64,000 nucleotides of DNA from Desulfovibrio porci (GTDB lineage Bacteria; Desulfobacterota; Desulfovibrionia; Desulfovibrionales; Desulfovibrionaceae): NCBI RefSeq assembly GCF_009696265.1, contig NZ_VUMH01000003.1, positions 208,112 to 272,111 on the forward strand. The letters run 5' to 3'. The notes beneath the pieces are model-generated. The model did no database searches. It saw only the letters and a list, made by a program, of their open reading frames with translations, and had not been told where the DNA came from. This document shows, one piece after another, positions 1 through 10,300 of the stretch (the stretch's first letter is position 1; each line of letters opens with the position of its first letter). Position numbers and translations under genes: made by a program.

Positions 1-1300
1 CGTCGGCGGCGGCCAGCCGGAGGCCGCGCGGCAGATACAGGTGCGTCCGGCCCCGCTCCTTGCGCAGTCCGGCGGCCAGCTTGCGCGCGAGCGGCATAAG
101 CGAAGGCGAAGACGCGTGGGCGAACAGGCCCGAGGCGTCCAGCAGGCCCAATTGCAGCAAAAGGCCGAGCAAAGAAAGATAGCCAGTGGCGCTGATGCCG
201 CGCGCTGGTCCGCTCGAGCCGTCCGGCGAGTGCGCCGCCAAGCCCGCCGGGCTGAGGCTGAAGTCCGTGACCACGTCCGGTCCGGCCAGTTGCCCGCATT
301 CCGGGCCGATGCCCTCCAGGGCCGGGCCCAGAGGCACGCTGGCCAGCAGCAGTTCCCCTTGCGCCGTGACCAGAGCCAGTTCGCCGTTGGTGCCCAGATC
401 CGCCAGCACAAAGGGCCGGGGCGTACGGACCTCCAGCAAAGCCGCCAGGCCCGCGCTCACGTCGCCGCCTACAAAGGGCGCGGGCAGAGGCGGGATGTAC
501 ACCGGCGGCAGGCCCGGCAGGCAGGCGGTCTCATGCCCGGCGTGGGCGGCCCGGTAGGGCGCGGCGCAGAGGCCTTCCACGTCGCGGTCCAGAAAAATGT
601 CGGTCATGGCCGTATTGGCCGCCAGACAGACGCGCGCCACTCTGCCGTCCGAAGAGCGCAGACCGTCCACAATGCGACGCACAGCCTCACGGGCCAGCCC
701 GGCCAGGCGGGCGCGGCCTTGCGGCGCGCGGGCCACGGCCAGACGGGACATGACGTCCGCCCCGGCTCCGGCCTGCGGATTGAGAAAATGCCCCTCGGCG
801 ACTGTCGCGCCGGGCTCCGCGCCATCCAGAGCCAGCGCCCGCCAGTACACGGAAGTAGTGCCCAGATCCACAGCCAGAGCCAGTTCCCGCCCGGCCGCGC
901 GGGCACGGGCGATCTCCGGCGCGACGGCCGCCTCCGGCGCGAAATCCTCCTGCGGCAGCTCCAGCCCCAGCGGAGCGGCACAGGCCGCTTCAGGGACCTG
1001 ACGGCGGCAGGCCAGCCGCCAGCCCGCGTTCAGCTCCCGCAGCGAAAACACCGCCTCTTCAGCGGGCAGGGGCGGCGGCGCGTCGTGCGGAAAACGCAGA
1101 CGGCAGCGGCCGCAACGGCCCAGACCGCCGCAAAGCGGCAGTGGCCGCAACCGCCCGGACAACCAGAGGGCGCGCGAAAGACTTTCCCCGGCCGGAACGT
1201 CCAGTTCCACGGACTCAAGCAAGGACGGCGCGGGAGGCGCTTCCGGGGCCGGACCATCGCCGGTGGCGGGTGCGGGCGAGGGTAAAAGGCGTACTTTCAT
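1..1300 (-). CDS. RACo-like corrinoid activation protein (2Fe-2S plus ASKHA/DUF4445), 3' part cut by window edge
   Basis: The minus-strand frame starts at ATG 1300 and stays open to the window edge (about 433 residues visible). Near the N-terminus a plant-ferredoxin-like cluster is seen: C57, C63 and C66 (CGGLGRCGRC), with C98 further on. An ASKHA ATPase fold follows, with AVDLGTTS at about 143-150 and ADLGTNGEL at about 300-308. This order matches the family of ATP-dependent reductive activators of corrinoid proteins (RACo, DUF4445), which return Co(II) cobalamin to Co(I) in methyltransferase systems. The spacing C-x5-C-x2-C is typical. The partner corrinoid protein is not in the window. The preceding minus-strand gene (chemoreceptor) ends 52 bases upstream, so co-transcription is possible. 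Family assignment is firm; the exact substrate is unknown. Confidence 0.85.
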   Translation of the reverse strand, partial: MKVRLLPSPAPATGDGPAPEAPPAPSLLESVELDVPAGESLSRALWLSGRLRPLPLCGGLGRCGRCRLRFPHDAPPPLPAEEAVFSLRELNAGWRLACRRQVPEAACAAPLGLELPQEDFAPEAAVAPEIARARAAGRELALAVDLGTTSVYWRALALDGAEPGATVAEGHFLNPQAGAGADVMSRLAVARAPQGRARLAGLAREAVRRIVDGLRSSDGRVARVCLAANTAMTDIFLDRDVEGLCAAPYRAAHAGHETACLPGLPPVYIPPLPAPFVGGDVSAGLAALLEVRTPRPFVLADLGTNGELALVTAQGELLLASVPLGPALEGIGPECGQLAGPDVVTDFSLSPAGLAAHSPDGSSGPARGISATGYLSLLGLLLQLGLLDASGLFAHASSPSLMPLARKLAAGLRKERGRTHLYLPRGLRLAAAD

Positions 1301-1352
1301 GCCGCCTACCCTGCCCCAAGGCCGCCGCGATGGCAAGACGGCCCGCCCCTGT

Positions 1353-3686
1353 TCAGGCCCTGTCGCCGCCCACAGACCTGATGATGGCCTCCAGATCCCC
1401 TTCCGCGGGCTCGGCAAAGGCCAGGCCCGCCTGCGGGCCGTCCACCCATATGATCCGGGCCTCCCGGTCCGCGAAGAGCGTGTCAAAAGGCGCGGCCACG
1501 GCATGCAGGACCACCGACGCGCCCCCTTCCAGAGCGGGCGGTGCGGCAAAACAGAGACGCGCGCCCGAGCGGCTCACGTCCGCCAGTGTGGCTTCGACCT
1601 CCCGGCCGCCGAAAACGACGTTCAGCCTGTAAGGATCGCGCAGGAGATAACGCGGCTCCGCGCGGCGTTCGCTGCGCATGCTGTCGATGATTTTTTTCAG
1701 TTCGCCGGAAAGTTTGCTCAATTCCCGCACATACCCGTCCGAGGCCCGCATATTGTCCGTGGTGTCGCGGGCCTTGTCGCTGATGCTTTTGATCATCTCC
1801 AGCATCTCCCCGCCCACGGCGGCCTGTTCTTCGGTGGCGTGGGCGATGCCCGCCACGGTGTCGGCCGCCTGCCGGGAAACATCCAAAATGCGGTTCAGGC
1901 GCTCGCCGGAGCTGTCGGCCAGTTGCGTGGTCTGACGGGTCAGTTCCACGGCGCGCTCCGTGGCCGCGCCGCCCGAGTCCACGCCCTGCTGGATGGCCTG
2001 TACCGCGGCGGCCACCTCCGTGGTGGCCTGCATGGTTTTTTCGGCCAGTTTGCGCACCTCGTCGGCCACCACGGCGAAACCTCGCCCGGCCTCCCCGGCG
2101 CGGGCCGCCTCAATGGCGGCATTGAGCGCTAGCAGATTGGTCTGGTCGGCCACATCAGTGATCAGTCCAAGGATGCGGCCGATACCGGCAGCGTGCGCGC
2201 CCAGCGCTTCCATATCCTTGGCCACGGCGGCGGTCTGCTCGGCCACCTTGGCGATGCAGGCTATCGTCTGGCGCACCACCTCCACGCCGCCGGCAGCTTC
2301 CTCCTCGGCGCTCTTGCTGTCGCCGGCGGCCCGGCCGGCCCTGGCCGCCACCTCGCTCATGGTCTCGGCCATGCTGCGGATGCCCTGCGCCGCGTCCAGA
2401 GACGCCTTGGCCTGATCCTCGGCCATGCCGCCTGTGGTGCGCAACTGCTCGGAAAGCTGTTCAAAGGCATGGGTCTGGCGGCCGGAAATATCCCGCGCCT
2501 CGTCGGCGGAAAGATAAATGCGTTCGTTGAGGGCCGCGATACGCTCTTGCTGGGCATGGATCTCGGTCAGATCGCGGTGCAGGGTGAAGCAGCCGATCAG
2601 TGTGCCGTCCAGATCCCAGAGCGGCGAGACATCCATGGCCACCCGCTTGACCTCGCCTTTAAAATTTTCGCGCGTGACTTCGTAATTCAGGATTTCGCGC
2701 CGTTCGGCCATGACCTGGTGGCAGAGCGTTTCCCTTTGGGCGTCGGCATAATAGAACTCGCCCGCGGTTTGACCGAGGTAATCCTCCGGCTGGCCGGAAT
2801 GCCCCCAGCAGTTCAGCATGGCCCGATTCACATAGGCCAGGCGGCAATTCACGTCAAAAGCGGCGAACGGCAGGGTGATCCCCCGCATGATGCCCTGGGA
2901 AATGCCCAGCTTTTCCTTGATGTGCCTCACCATAATGTTGAAAGCTTCGGCCAGTTGTCCCACCTCGTCGCCCTGGCTGATAGGCACGCTGCTGAACTCG
3001 CCTTCCGCCACGCGGCCCGCGTGGTCCTTCAAGCGCGCCAGAGGCGTGGAGATGCCCCGCACGAGCAGCCAGAGCGCCAGGCAGCACCCCAGAACGGTCA
3101 ACGCCCCCATGCTCATATCCAGCAGCGTGGTCATGCGGATTTTGGCGCGCAGCTTTTCCACCGTGCCGGCAAAGGACGTGTTGATCTCGCCCCGGGCCGT
3201 GGTGAGGATTTCCTGCACCTTCTTGAGCTGCGGCATGGTTACGTCTTCAAACAGACGGCGGGCCTGGGCGCTGTCGCCGTTCTCCATGGCCAGCTTGAGC
3301 CGCGCGGCGGACTCGTGCAGGGCCAGATGCGCTTCCCCCAGTTCCCGGAAAAGCGGCTCCAGCGCGGGCAGCTCCTGCTCCAGGCCGCTTTTGCCGGGAC
3401 CGTAGAGCCAGCGCCCGAACGCGCACTTGTGCCCGTCCAGCAAGGCATCCAGAGGCTTTTTGCCGTTGTCGAGCAGATACTTCTGAACGCGGGAAGCCCA
3501 CTGCAAATGCCCTACTTCCGCAGCCAGCAGCATGGTGTCCTGCCGGGGGCGGCTCAGGATGTCGGCCTCGCCGCCGATAAGCCGCAATTCCCGGATATTG
3601 ATCAGCATGAAGGCCAGGACAACGAACATGCCCAGCAGAAAAATGACAACCAGTTTCTTTTTTATGGAAATGTCGCTCAAACGCAT
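1353..3686 (-). CDS. Methyl-accepting chemotaxis protein with CZB-like zinc site, PAS and C-terminal PilZ
   Basis: A 777-residue chemoreceptor. Membrane segment 1 lies at about 11-31. The periplasmic region 32-185 carries a CZB-type pattern: HLQW at 60-63, C88 in CAFGRWLY, and H120 and H124 in AHLALH. This fits the 3-His/1-Cys zinc site of CZB domains. Membrane segment 2 at about 188-210 is followed by HAMP (210-262), a PAS domain (about 268-390) and the long signalling coiled coil with the conserved hairpin tip near [20 protein letters not shown]. The last 110 residues form a PilZ domain (RRAEPR, then DVSRSGARL), which binds cyclic di-GMP. Function inferred: a receptor integrating a periplasmic metal or redox signal, a PAS cue and c-di-GMP. 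It is transcribed away from fliM, with a 705-base divergent region between them. Confidence 0.95.
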   Translation of the reverse strand: MRLSDISIKKKLVVIFLLGMFVVLAFMLINIRELRLIGGEADILSRPRQDTMLLAAEVGHLQWASRVQKYLLDNGKKPLDALLDGHKCAFGRWLYGPGKSGLEQELPALEPLFRELGEAHLALHESAARLKLAMENGDSAQARRLFEDVTMPQLKKVQEILTTARGEINTSFAGTVEKLRAKIRMTTLLDMSMGALTVLGCCLALWLLVRGISTPLARLKDHAGRVAEGEFSSVPISQGDEVGQLAEAFNIMVRHIKEKLGISQGIMRGITLPFAAFDVNCRLAYVNRAMLNCWGHSGQPEDYLGQTAGEFYYADAQRETLCHQVMAERREILNYEVTRENFKGEVKRVAMDVSPLWDLDGTLIGCFTLHRDLTEIHAQQERIAALNERIYLSADEARDISGRQTHAFEQLSEQLRTTGGMAEDQAKASLDAAQGIRSMAETMSEVAARAGRAAGDSKSAEEEAAGGVEVVRQTIACIAKVAEQTAAVAKDMEALGAHAAGIGRILGLITDVADQTNLLALNAAIEAARAGEAGRGFAVVADEVRKLAEKTMQATTEVAAAVQAIQQGVDSGGAATERAVELTRQTTQLADSSGERLNRILDVSRQAADTVAGIAHATEEQAAVGGEMLEMIKSISDKARDTTDNMRASDGYVRELSKLSGELKKIIDSMRSERRAEPRYLLRDPYRLNVVFGGREVEATLADVSRSGARLCFAAPPALEGGASVVLHAVAAPFDTLFADREARIIWVDGPQAGLAFAEPAEGDLEAIIRSVGGDRA

Positions 3687-4391
3687 GACGCCCCTCCCGT
3701 ATTTACCCGTTGCACGCCGTCAGCACATCAACGGCGCATCCCTTTTCCGGGGCGGGTCTGTTATCGGTTCGCGGACTCGTTCAAACGGACAGCGGTGAGT
3801 CAATGCCATGACACTATCGGTTGCGCGTCGCCACTGTTGCCGTGGCATGACGCTCAAAAAATCCCCTCTGAAAAGAGGAAATACAGCGCATATAAAATGT
3901 TTCAAAAGGACGCCGGAAAAAATTACAGCACAAAAAAAGAAAAACACCGGCATAGCGGTTTTTGACAGGTTCCGGCCACGGTGGCAGTATTCAATACACG
4001 GCCGGAAGTAAAATAAAGGCGTCAAACTTATCTTCATTATGAAGACATATTCACCCTATAGCCTCCCTGTAAAAAAATGTCAATATCGATATCCTACAAA
4101 TATACTATATTTTTATAGTGTGATGACAGACGTAAATTCTTTTTCGTAGTCTATTTTTTCTATTATTAGTAAATATAGCATAACCTGCAATATGCAAACG
4201 CGTATTTATCATATAGATGGGCGTGGCTGATCCGACCCCGAAACCGGACGGCGGAACGGACGGGCTGTCAGACTTCCGACAACGGCGCGGGGGGGCCTGT
4301 TCCGCGTGCCGTGACGGCGGCCTTGTCAATCTGGCCTTTTTTTTGCATTCTGATTCCCGAACAGGCACATCAGCAGGAGTTTCGAGGCGGT
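3687..4391. promoter_or_regulatory. Divergent intergenic region between chemoreceptor and fliM, with AT-rich core
   Basis: This 705-base stretch contains no convincing gene. Roughly 4020-4215 is strikingly AT-rich compared with the GC-rich surroundings and probably holds promoters for one or both flanking genes. A TTGACA hexamer sits at 3962 with CAGTAT 17 bases later on the plus strand, a weak sigma-70 candidate. A better promoter candidate for fliM is at 4332-4347. No riboswitch consensus was recognised. Confidence 0.5.
4332..4347 (+). promoter_or_regulatory. Candidate sigma-54 promoter of fliM
   Basis: TGGCCTTTTTTTTGCA: GG at 4333-4334 and GC at 4345-4346 are separated by exactly 10 bases, as the -24/-12 elements of RpoN promoters require (consensus TGGCAC-N5-TTGC). 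A start site near 4358 would give a leader of about 34 bases before the fliM ATG at 4392. Many bacteria drive flagellar class II genes through sigma-54, so the context fits. Confidence 0.6.
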
Positions 4392-5372
4392 ATGAACAAA
4401 GTTCTGGCACAAGACGAAGTGGATGCCCTGCTGCGCGGGCTTTCCGGCGGCGAGATCGAAAGCGAACCCGAGGTGCTGGAAGACGATTCCGGCATCGTGA
4501 CCTTTGACCTCGCCAATCAGGACCGCATCATCCGCGGCCGCATGCCGGTGCTGGAAATCGTCAATGACCGTTTCGCGCGGCTCTGCACCAACGCCCTGTC
4601 CAACGCCGTGCGCAAGCGTGTGGAGCTGAACCCCATTTCCATCGACATGACCAAGTTCGGGGAGTTCATGCGCTCCCTGCCCGTGCCCACCTCCATCAAC
4701 ATCTTCAAGATGGATCCCCTGCGCGGCAACGCCATCATGGTGGTGGACTCGCGCCTGGTCTTCGCCCTGGTGGAAAACGTCTTCGGCGGCGCGGGCACCC
4801 AGCCCAAGATTGAAGGCCGCGAATTCACGCGCATCGAGCAGGCCGTGGTGGACAAGATCGTCAAGATCGCCCTGGACAATATGGAAGAATCCTGGCGACC
4901 CGTGCACGACGTCAAGCTGGAACTGGTGCGCAGCGAAATCAACCCTCAGTTCGCGGCCATCGTGCCGCCCAGCGACGTGGTGGTGGTCATCACCTTTGAG
5001 GTGGAACTGGACACGGCCCTGGGTTCCATGATCATCTGCCTGCCCTACGCCACCATCGAACCCATCCGCTCCAAACTGCACGCCAGTTTCCAGACCGAAC
5101 GCCTGGAAGTGGACCACGCCTGGGTGGCGCGCCTCAAGGAACGGCTGATGGAAACGCCGGTGGAACTCAAGGTGCATTTCGGCGGCACCACCATCACCGG
5201 CAATCAGCTTCTGCGCATGCAGGTGGGCGACGTGCTGGTGCTGGACACCGACGTGGAAGACCTGCTCACCTGCACGGTGGCCGGAGTGGGCAAATATCAA
5301 GGCATCGCGGGCACGGTCAAAGCCATGAAGGCCTTCCAGATCATCAAGGAAAACGAGCCCCAATATACCTGA
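4392..5372 (+). CDS. fliM: Flagellar motor switch protein FliM
   Basis: 326 residues, the normal FliM length. The N-terminus LAQDEVDALL (5-14) is the CheY-P binding segment. The middle domain has the ENVFGGAG loop near residue 130, and the last 90 residues form the SpoA/FliN-like domain (KVHFGGTTITGNQLLRMQVG). FliM sits in the cytoplasmic C-ring, contacts FliG and FliN, and sets rotation direction. ATG 4392 is chosen over the in-frame upstream codon at 4311 because the family begins at the CheY-binding peptide and AGGAG lies at 4375-4379. A glycosyltransferase gene begins 13 bases after the stop, implying one transcript. No other flagellar genes are in the window. Confidence 0.97.
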   Translation: MNKVLAQDEVDALLRGLSGGEIESEPEVLEDDSGIVTFDLANQDRIIRGRMPVLEIVNDRFARLCTNALSNAVRKRVELNPISIDMTKFGEFMRSLPVPTSINIFKMDPLRGNAIMVVDSRLVFALVENVFGGAGTQPKIEGREFTRIEQAVVDKIVKIALDNMEESWRPVHDVKLELVRSEINPQFAAIVPPSDVVVVITFEVELDTALGSMIICLPYATIEPIRSKLHASFQTERLEVDHAWVARLKERLMETPVELKVHFGGTTITGNQLLRMQVGDVLVLDTDVEDLLTCTVAGVGKYQGIAGTVKAMKAFQIIKENEPQYT

Positions 5373-5385
5373 CAGGGGATTTTTC

Positions 5386-7356
5386 ATGCCCGCCGAAGCC
5401 GTGCTCAATGTGACGATACCCGTGTTCAACCACGCGGAGCTGGTGCAGCGGACGCTGGCGGCCCTGCGCAAGACTTCACAGGAAATTCCCTTCTGCATCA
5501 CCGTGGTGGACAACGGCAGCGACGAGCGGCTGGTGGCGCGACTGCGGGAATTCAGGCAGTCCGGGATCATCGACAATCTCTTTCTTCTGCCGCGCAACAT
5601 GGGCGAGGCCTGCGCCGCCAATATCGGCTGGCAACTGGTGAACGCGCCCATTTATATGAAGCTTGCGAGCGGCATGGTCATCACCGAAGCGCACTGGCTG
5701 AGCAAGCTGCTCCGTTTCTGGCGCAACGGTCTTCCGGTCTCCACCCTCGGTTGCGTCCGCAATCTGAACATGCGTCCGGCAAATCCCGAGGCCGCGGACG
5801 CGCCGGGCGGCGATCCGGACCTCTCGACCGACGGAGCACTTGGCCGGGCCGTCATGATTCCCAAGGAAGTTTCGGATGTCCTCGGCCGCTGGAATGAGGA
5901 CTACGGCCCCACGTCCGTGCTGGAGGCGGATTTCGGCGCGCGCATGGCCTGCGCCGGTTTTCCCCAATACTGCTATGAAGAAGCGCGCTACTTTCGCGAC
6001 GCGCCCGCGTCCGGCGCTTCCGGGGAAGGCGCGCAAACGCCGGAAGAACAACGCGCGGCGGATCTTTTCACCGTCAACGCGACCCTGTACCAGTTGTGCA
6101 TCCGTTCCTGGAAGGTCATGCCGAGCTACGAGGTGATCGACGTGGATGAGGATTCGCGCGTCCAACTGGCCGAGCGCGCGGAATACATGGAATTTCGCAT
6201 GGTTCTCGACGACTGCGCGCAAACGCTCTCCCATCTTCGCCAGCGGGGCATACCGTATCCCGGCTTTGAAAAGGAATTCATCTGGCCCTACAAAGAACGC
6301 TTCGCGTCCGTCGAGCGGGAATCCGCCTACTTTGCCGTGACCGGGGACGCTCGCCCCGCATGTCCTACGGCATCCCCAAGCGGAAGCGGCCAAAGCGGGG
6401 ATGCCGTTCTCCCCGGTCCGGACACTCCGCCGCAGACCTTCGCCCTGCACCATGACGCCTTGCTCATGCCTTTCGCGGGCAGCATGGACGAGTTCGCTTC
6501 CGGCGTTTTCGTCAACGGCCGTTGCCTGCCGGACACGCTGCTGTACCGGGGCAGAGCCGCCGCGCCCTGCCGCCCCCAAGCCCGCCTGAAAGGCCCGTGC
6601 ATCTTCGGCGGCTACATGTTTGCGCACTACGGACACTTTTTGCTGGAAAGCCTGAGCAGATATTACGCCATCGCGCGCTGCAAGCCCTGGCCGCTGCTGT
6701 TCATGTCGCCCAATCCGACCCTCCGCCCCTGGCAAAAGGAAGCCTTCAAAATTCTGGGCCTTACCAACAGGATACAGTTTATCAGAGTGCCCACCCTGGT
6801 GGATGAGTTAATCGTCTCGCCGCCCGCCTGCGACGCGGCGACGGCCATGACCGACGCGCAATTCGGGGCTCTGGGCCGCCTGCCGGAGCGCGCGCCCCGG
6901 GCCGGGAAAAAACTCTGGGTATCGCGCAGCGCGCTGCGGGGGGGCAAGGTGGAGGAGGAAAAAAGTCTGGAGGCGGAACTTGCCCGCACGGGCTGGGAAA
7001 TCATGCATCCCGAAGAACTGCCGCTCCCGCAGCAGGCCCTAGCCATGATGGAAGCCGGGCATGTGGCCGGTTTCGACGGTTCGGCCTTCTATACGCCGCT
7101 CTTCTGCCGGAGTCTGAGCAACCACTTCATCCTGTTCAGCCGCCGCAACTACTTCGTGCCGTTCATGCTGGACTATATCCGCAAGCGCGGCGCCCGGCTG
7201 GACAGCCATATTTTCCCGGCTGCCGCCACCACGGGACGCCGCGCCGCGCAAAACCACTCTCTGGACGTGGACCGGGTGCTCACGGTCCTGCGCGAGGCCA
7301 CCGACGGCCCGGAACACGGCCTCACTTCAACTGGCCGGAACGCATCATCAGCTTGA
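5386..7356 (+). CDS. Two-domain glycosyltransferase: GT2-like N-terminus fused to GT61/DUF563-like C-terminus
   Basis: 656 residues. The first part opens with VTIPVFNHAELVQRTLAALR and contains VVDNGSD and NMGEACAANIG, a GT-A/GT2 nucleotide-sugar-binding pattern. From about residue 390 the sequence changes to the GT61/DUF563 type: FGGYMFAHYGHFLLESLSR, then KLWVSRS and AGFDGSAFYTPLF, the acid-rich C-terminal region being typical. So it probably adds one or two sugars to a glycan or protein. RBS AGGGG precedes ATG 5386. It lies immediately behind fliM, suggesting flagellin or surface glycosylation (inference). Its last 35 bases overlap the end of the convergent activase gene. The acceptor is unknown. 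Confidence 0.85.
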   Translation: MPAEAVLNVTIPVFNHAELVQRTLAALRKTSQEIPFCITVVDNGSDERLVARLREFRQSGIIDNLFLLPRNMGEACAANIGWQLVNAPIYMKLASGMVITEAHWLSKLLRFWRNGLPVSTLGCVRNLNMRPANPEAADAPGGDPDLSTDGALGRAVMIPKEVSDVLGRWNEDYGPTSVLEADFGARMACAGFPQYCYEEARYFRDAPASGASGEGAQTPEEQRAADLFTVNATLYQLCIRSWKVMPSYEVIDVDEDSRVQLAERAEYMEFRMVLDDCAQTLSHLRQRGIPYPGFEKEFIWPYKERFASVERESAYFAVTGDARPACPTASPSGSGQSGDAVLPGPDTPPQTFALHHDALLMPFAGSMDEFASGVFVNGRCLPDTLLYRGRAAAPCRPQARLKGPCIFGGYMFAHYGHFLLESLSRYYAIARCKPWPLLFMSPNPTLRPWQKEAFKILGLTNRIQFIRVPTLVDELIVSPPACDAATAMTDAQFGALGRLPERAPRAGKKLWVSRSALRGGKVEEEKSLEAELARTGWEIMHPEELPLPQQALAMMEAGHVAGFDGSAFYTPLFCRSLSNHFILFSRRNYFVPFMLDYIRKRGARLDSHIFPAAATTGRRAAQNHSLDVDRVLTVLREATDGPEHGLTSTGRNASSA

Positions 7357-10300
7357 TCCGGTTGATCTGGTTCACTTCGCTGGCGCCGGGATCATAATCC
7401 AGGGCGATGATGTTGGCCTCCGGGTAGCGCCGTTTCAATTCCTTGAGCAGCCCCTTGCCCGTGATGTGGTTGGGCAGGCAGCCGAAGGGCTGCATACAGA
7501 GGATATTGTTGACCCCATCCTCCAGCATCCTGACCATTTCCGCGGCCAGCAGCCAGCCTTCGCCGGTCTGGTGGCCCAGAGAAATCAGATTCTTCGTTTT
7601 CTTGCGCAATTCGTGAAAGCGGATGGGCGTGTTGAAGCGCTTGCTGCGCCCGAAGCAGAAACGCATGCCCAGGCGCGTGAACTCCAGAAAGGCGATGCCC
7701 GCCATGGCCGCGCGGGAATCCTTTTTCTTGCCCGCGAGATGCTCGTAATTGAAGATGTGGTCATAGAAATTGTAGAGGAGAAAATCCATCAGGCCCGTGA
7801 CCACAGCCTCGCCGCCCTCCTCTTCCACGATCCTGGCGGCATTGTTGTTGGCGTCCGGATGGTATTTGAGCAGCACCTCGCCCACCAGCCCCACGCGCGG
7901 CTTGCGTTCCTCGCTGAGCAGGGGCAGGCGGTCGAAATCCCGGATCATGGACAGCATGTTCAACTCAAAACGCGGGATGCTGCCGGAAACGATATTTTTT
8001 TTCGCTTTTTCCGTCCAGAGCGCGGCCAGGGCCTCCGCGCTTCCCGCCTCCCTTTCATAGGGCCGCACCCGGTGGATCATGCGCAGCAGCGCGTCGCCGT
8101 AGTGCCCGGCCATGATCATCCGGCGCAGCATCTTGCCCGTGAGGCTGATGCCCGGCGCGCCCTCCTGAATGCTGGTGGAGAAGGAAACAATGGGCACCCG
8201 TTCCAGACCCGCGTCCAGCAGGGCCTTGCGCAGAAAACCGATGTAATTGGTAGCCCGGCAGCCCCCGCCGGTCTGGGAGATGACCAGGGCGACCTTCTCC
8301 GGATCGTACACGCCGCTCTTGAGCGCTTCCAGCAGCTGCCCCACGACCACGATGGCCGGAAAGCAGGCGTCGTTGTTCACATGGCGCAGCCCCAGTTCAA
8401 TGGCCGCGCGGCTTACGCTGGGCAGGAGCACGGCCCGGTAGCCTTCCGAAGCGAAAACTTCTTCCGTGAACTGAAAATGCAGCGGAGACATCTGCGGAAC
8501 CAGCAGGGTATGCGTTTCACGCATGTCTCTGGTGAAGGCCGGAGGCGGTTCGTCCGGCATGACGGCGCTGTGGGCCAGCTGTTCCCGGCGTTCGCGCATG
8601 GCCGCCTGCAGTGAGCGGATACGGATGCGGGCCGGGCCGAGGTTGGCGCCCTCGTCGATCTTGATCTGGGCGTACAACCGTCCCCGCAGGGTGACGATTT
8701 CCTCCAGCTGGTCCGAAGTGATGGCGTCCAGGCCGCAGCCGAAAGAAACCAGTTGCAACACCGCCAGATTGTCCACTGTGGCCGCATAGGCTCCGGCCCG
8801 GTACAGGCGCGAATGGTAGGCCCACTGGTCCACCACCCGCAACGGGCCGGGATCGGGCATCAGATGCGCCACGGAATCCTCGGTCAGCACGGCCATGCCG
8901 CAGGAGGTCACCAGATCGGGCACGCCGTGGTGCACCTCCGGGTCAGTATGGTAGGGATGCCCGGACAGGACAATGCCCATCTTGCCGTCGGCGGCCAGCT
9001 CCGCCAGAGCGGCTTCGCCCGCGTTGCGCATATCCTGGTGGAACGTGTCCATCTCCGCAAAACCGGCGCGTACGGCTTCTTCCAGTTCGGCCTGGGGAAT
9101 TTTCGAAAAGAAAGGAATGTCGCGCAGCCGCTTGGCGAGCATGCCCCTGTCCAGGGGCAGGAACTGATGGATGAAGGTTATGCCGCGCTCTTCAATGGCG
9201 CTGATATTGCGCGCCAGAAGCTCAGGGTAGCCGATGACCACCGGGCAGTTGAACGTGCCGGCGGCGGATCCGGCGCTTTGCTGCTCGTTGGGCAGGCAGG
9301 GGAAAAAGATGGTTCCGACGCCCCGCTCCACCAGGTCAAGCACATGCCCGTGCGCGAGCTTGGCCGGATAGCAGACGGTCTGCGAGGGGATGGTGTCATA
9401 GCCGCTGTAATACAGTTCCTTGGACGAGGGCGAGGACAGGACCACGCGGAAACCCAGGCGGGTGAACAGGGTGAACCAGAGCGGATAATTCTCGAAGATG
9501 TTCAGCGCTCGGGGAATGCCCAGAACGCCGCGCCGGGCCGCGCCCTCCTCCAGTGGCGTATAGGGTTCGAACAGGCGCTTGTATTTGTAGGCATAGAGAT
9601 TGATGCAATGCCGTGGTTCCGCTTCGGCGCCGCGTTCGCAGCGGTTACCGGAAATGAAACGGCGTTTGTCCGCGAATGTGGTGATGGTCAGCAGGCAGGC
9701 GTTGGTGCAGCGGCGGCAACGGGTGGTGGCCGTACGCGCTGAAAAGGTCCGGACTTCCTCCGGACCGAGCAGGCCGGTTTTTCCGTTCAGCGGGCCGCGT
9801 TTGCGGGCGATCAGGGCCGCGCCGAAGGCCCCCATCAGCCCGGAAATGCCGGGCCGCATGACAGGACGGCCCAGCTCCAGTTCCAGAGCCCGCAGCAGGG
9901 CGTCATTGGCGAACGCCCCGCCCTGGGCGACCATGTATTCGCCCAGTTCCGCCAGATTGGAAATCTTCATCACCTTGAAGCAGGCGTTGCGCACCACGGC
10001 ATAGGAAAGACCGGCGGCAATGTCGCCCACGTCCGCCCCTTCCTTCTGGGCCTGCTTGACCTTGGAATTCATGAACACGGTGCAGCGGGTGCCGAGATCC
10101 ACTGGCGAAGCGGCGCGCAGCGCGTGGTCCACAAAATCCGCCAGCGGCATGTTCAGCGATTCCGCGAAATTCTCGATAAAGGAACCGCAACCGGCGGAGC
10201 AGGCCTCGTTGAGGTTGATCCTGTCGATGACGCCGTTGCGGATGCGCATGCACTTGATGTCCTGCCCGCCGATGTCCAGGATGAACGAGACGCGCGGCTC

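Noticed and set aside
2193..3965. Open frame of 590 codons on the plus strand opposite the chemoreceptor
   Set aside because: Its product is a His/Gly/Gln-rich antisense pattern without any motif; it mirrors the strongly supported minus-strand gene, an effect of high GC.
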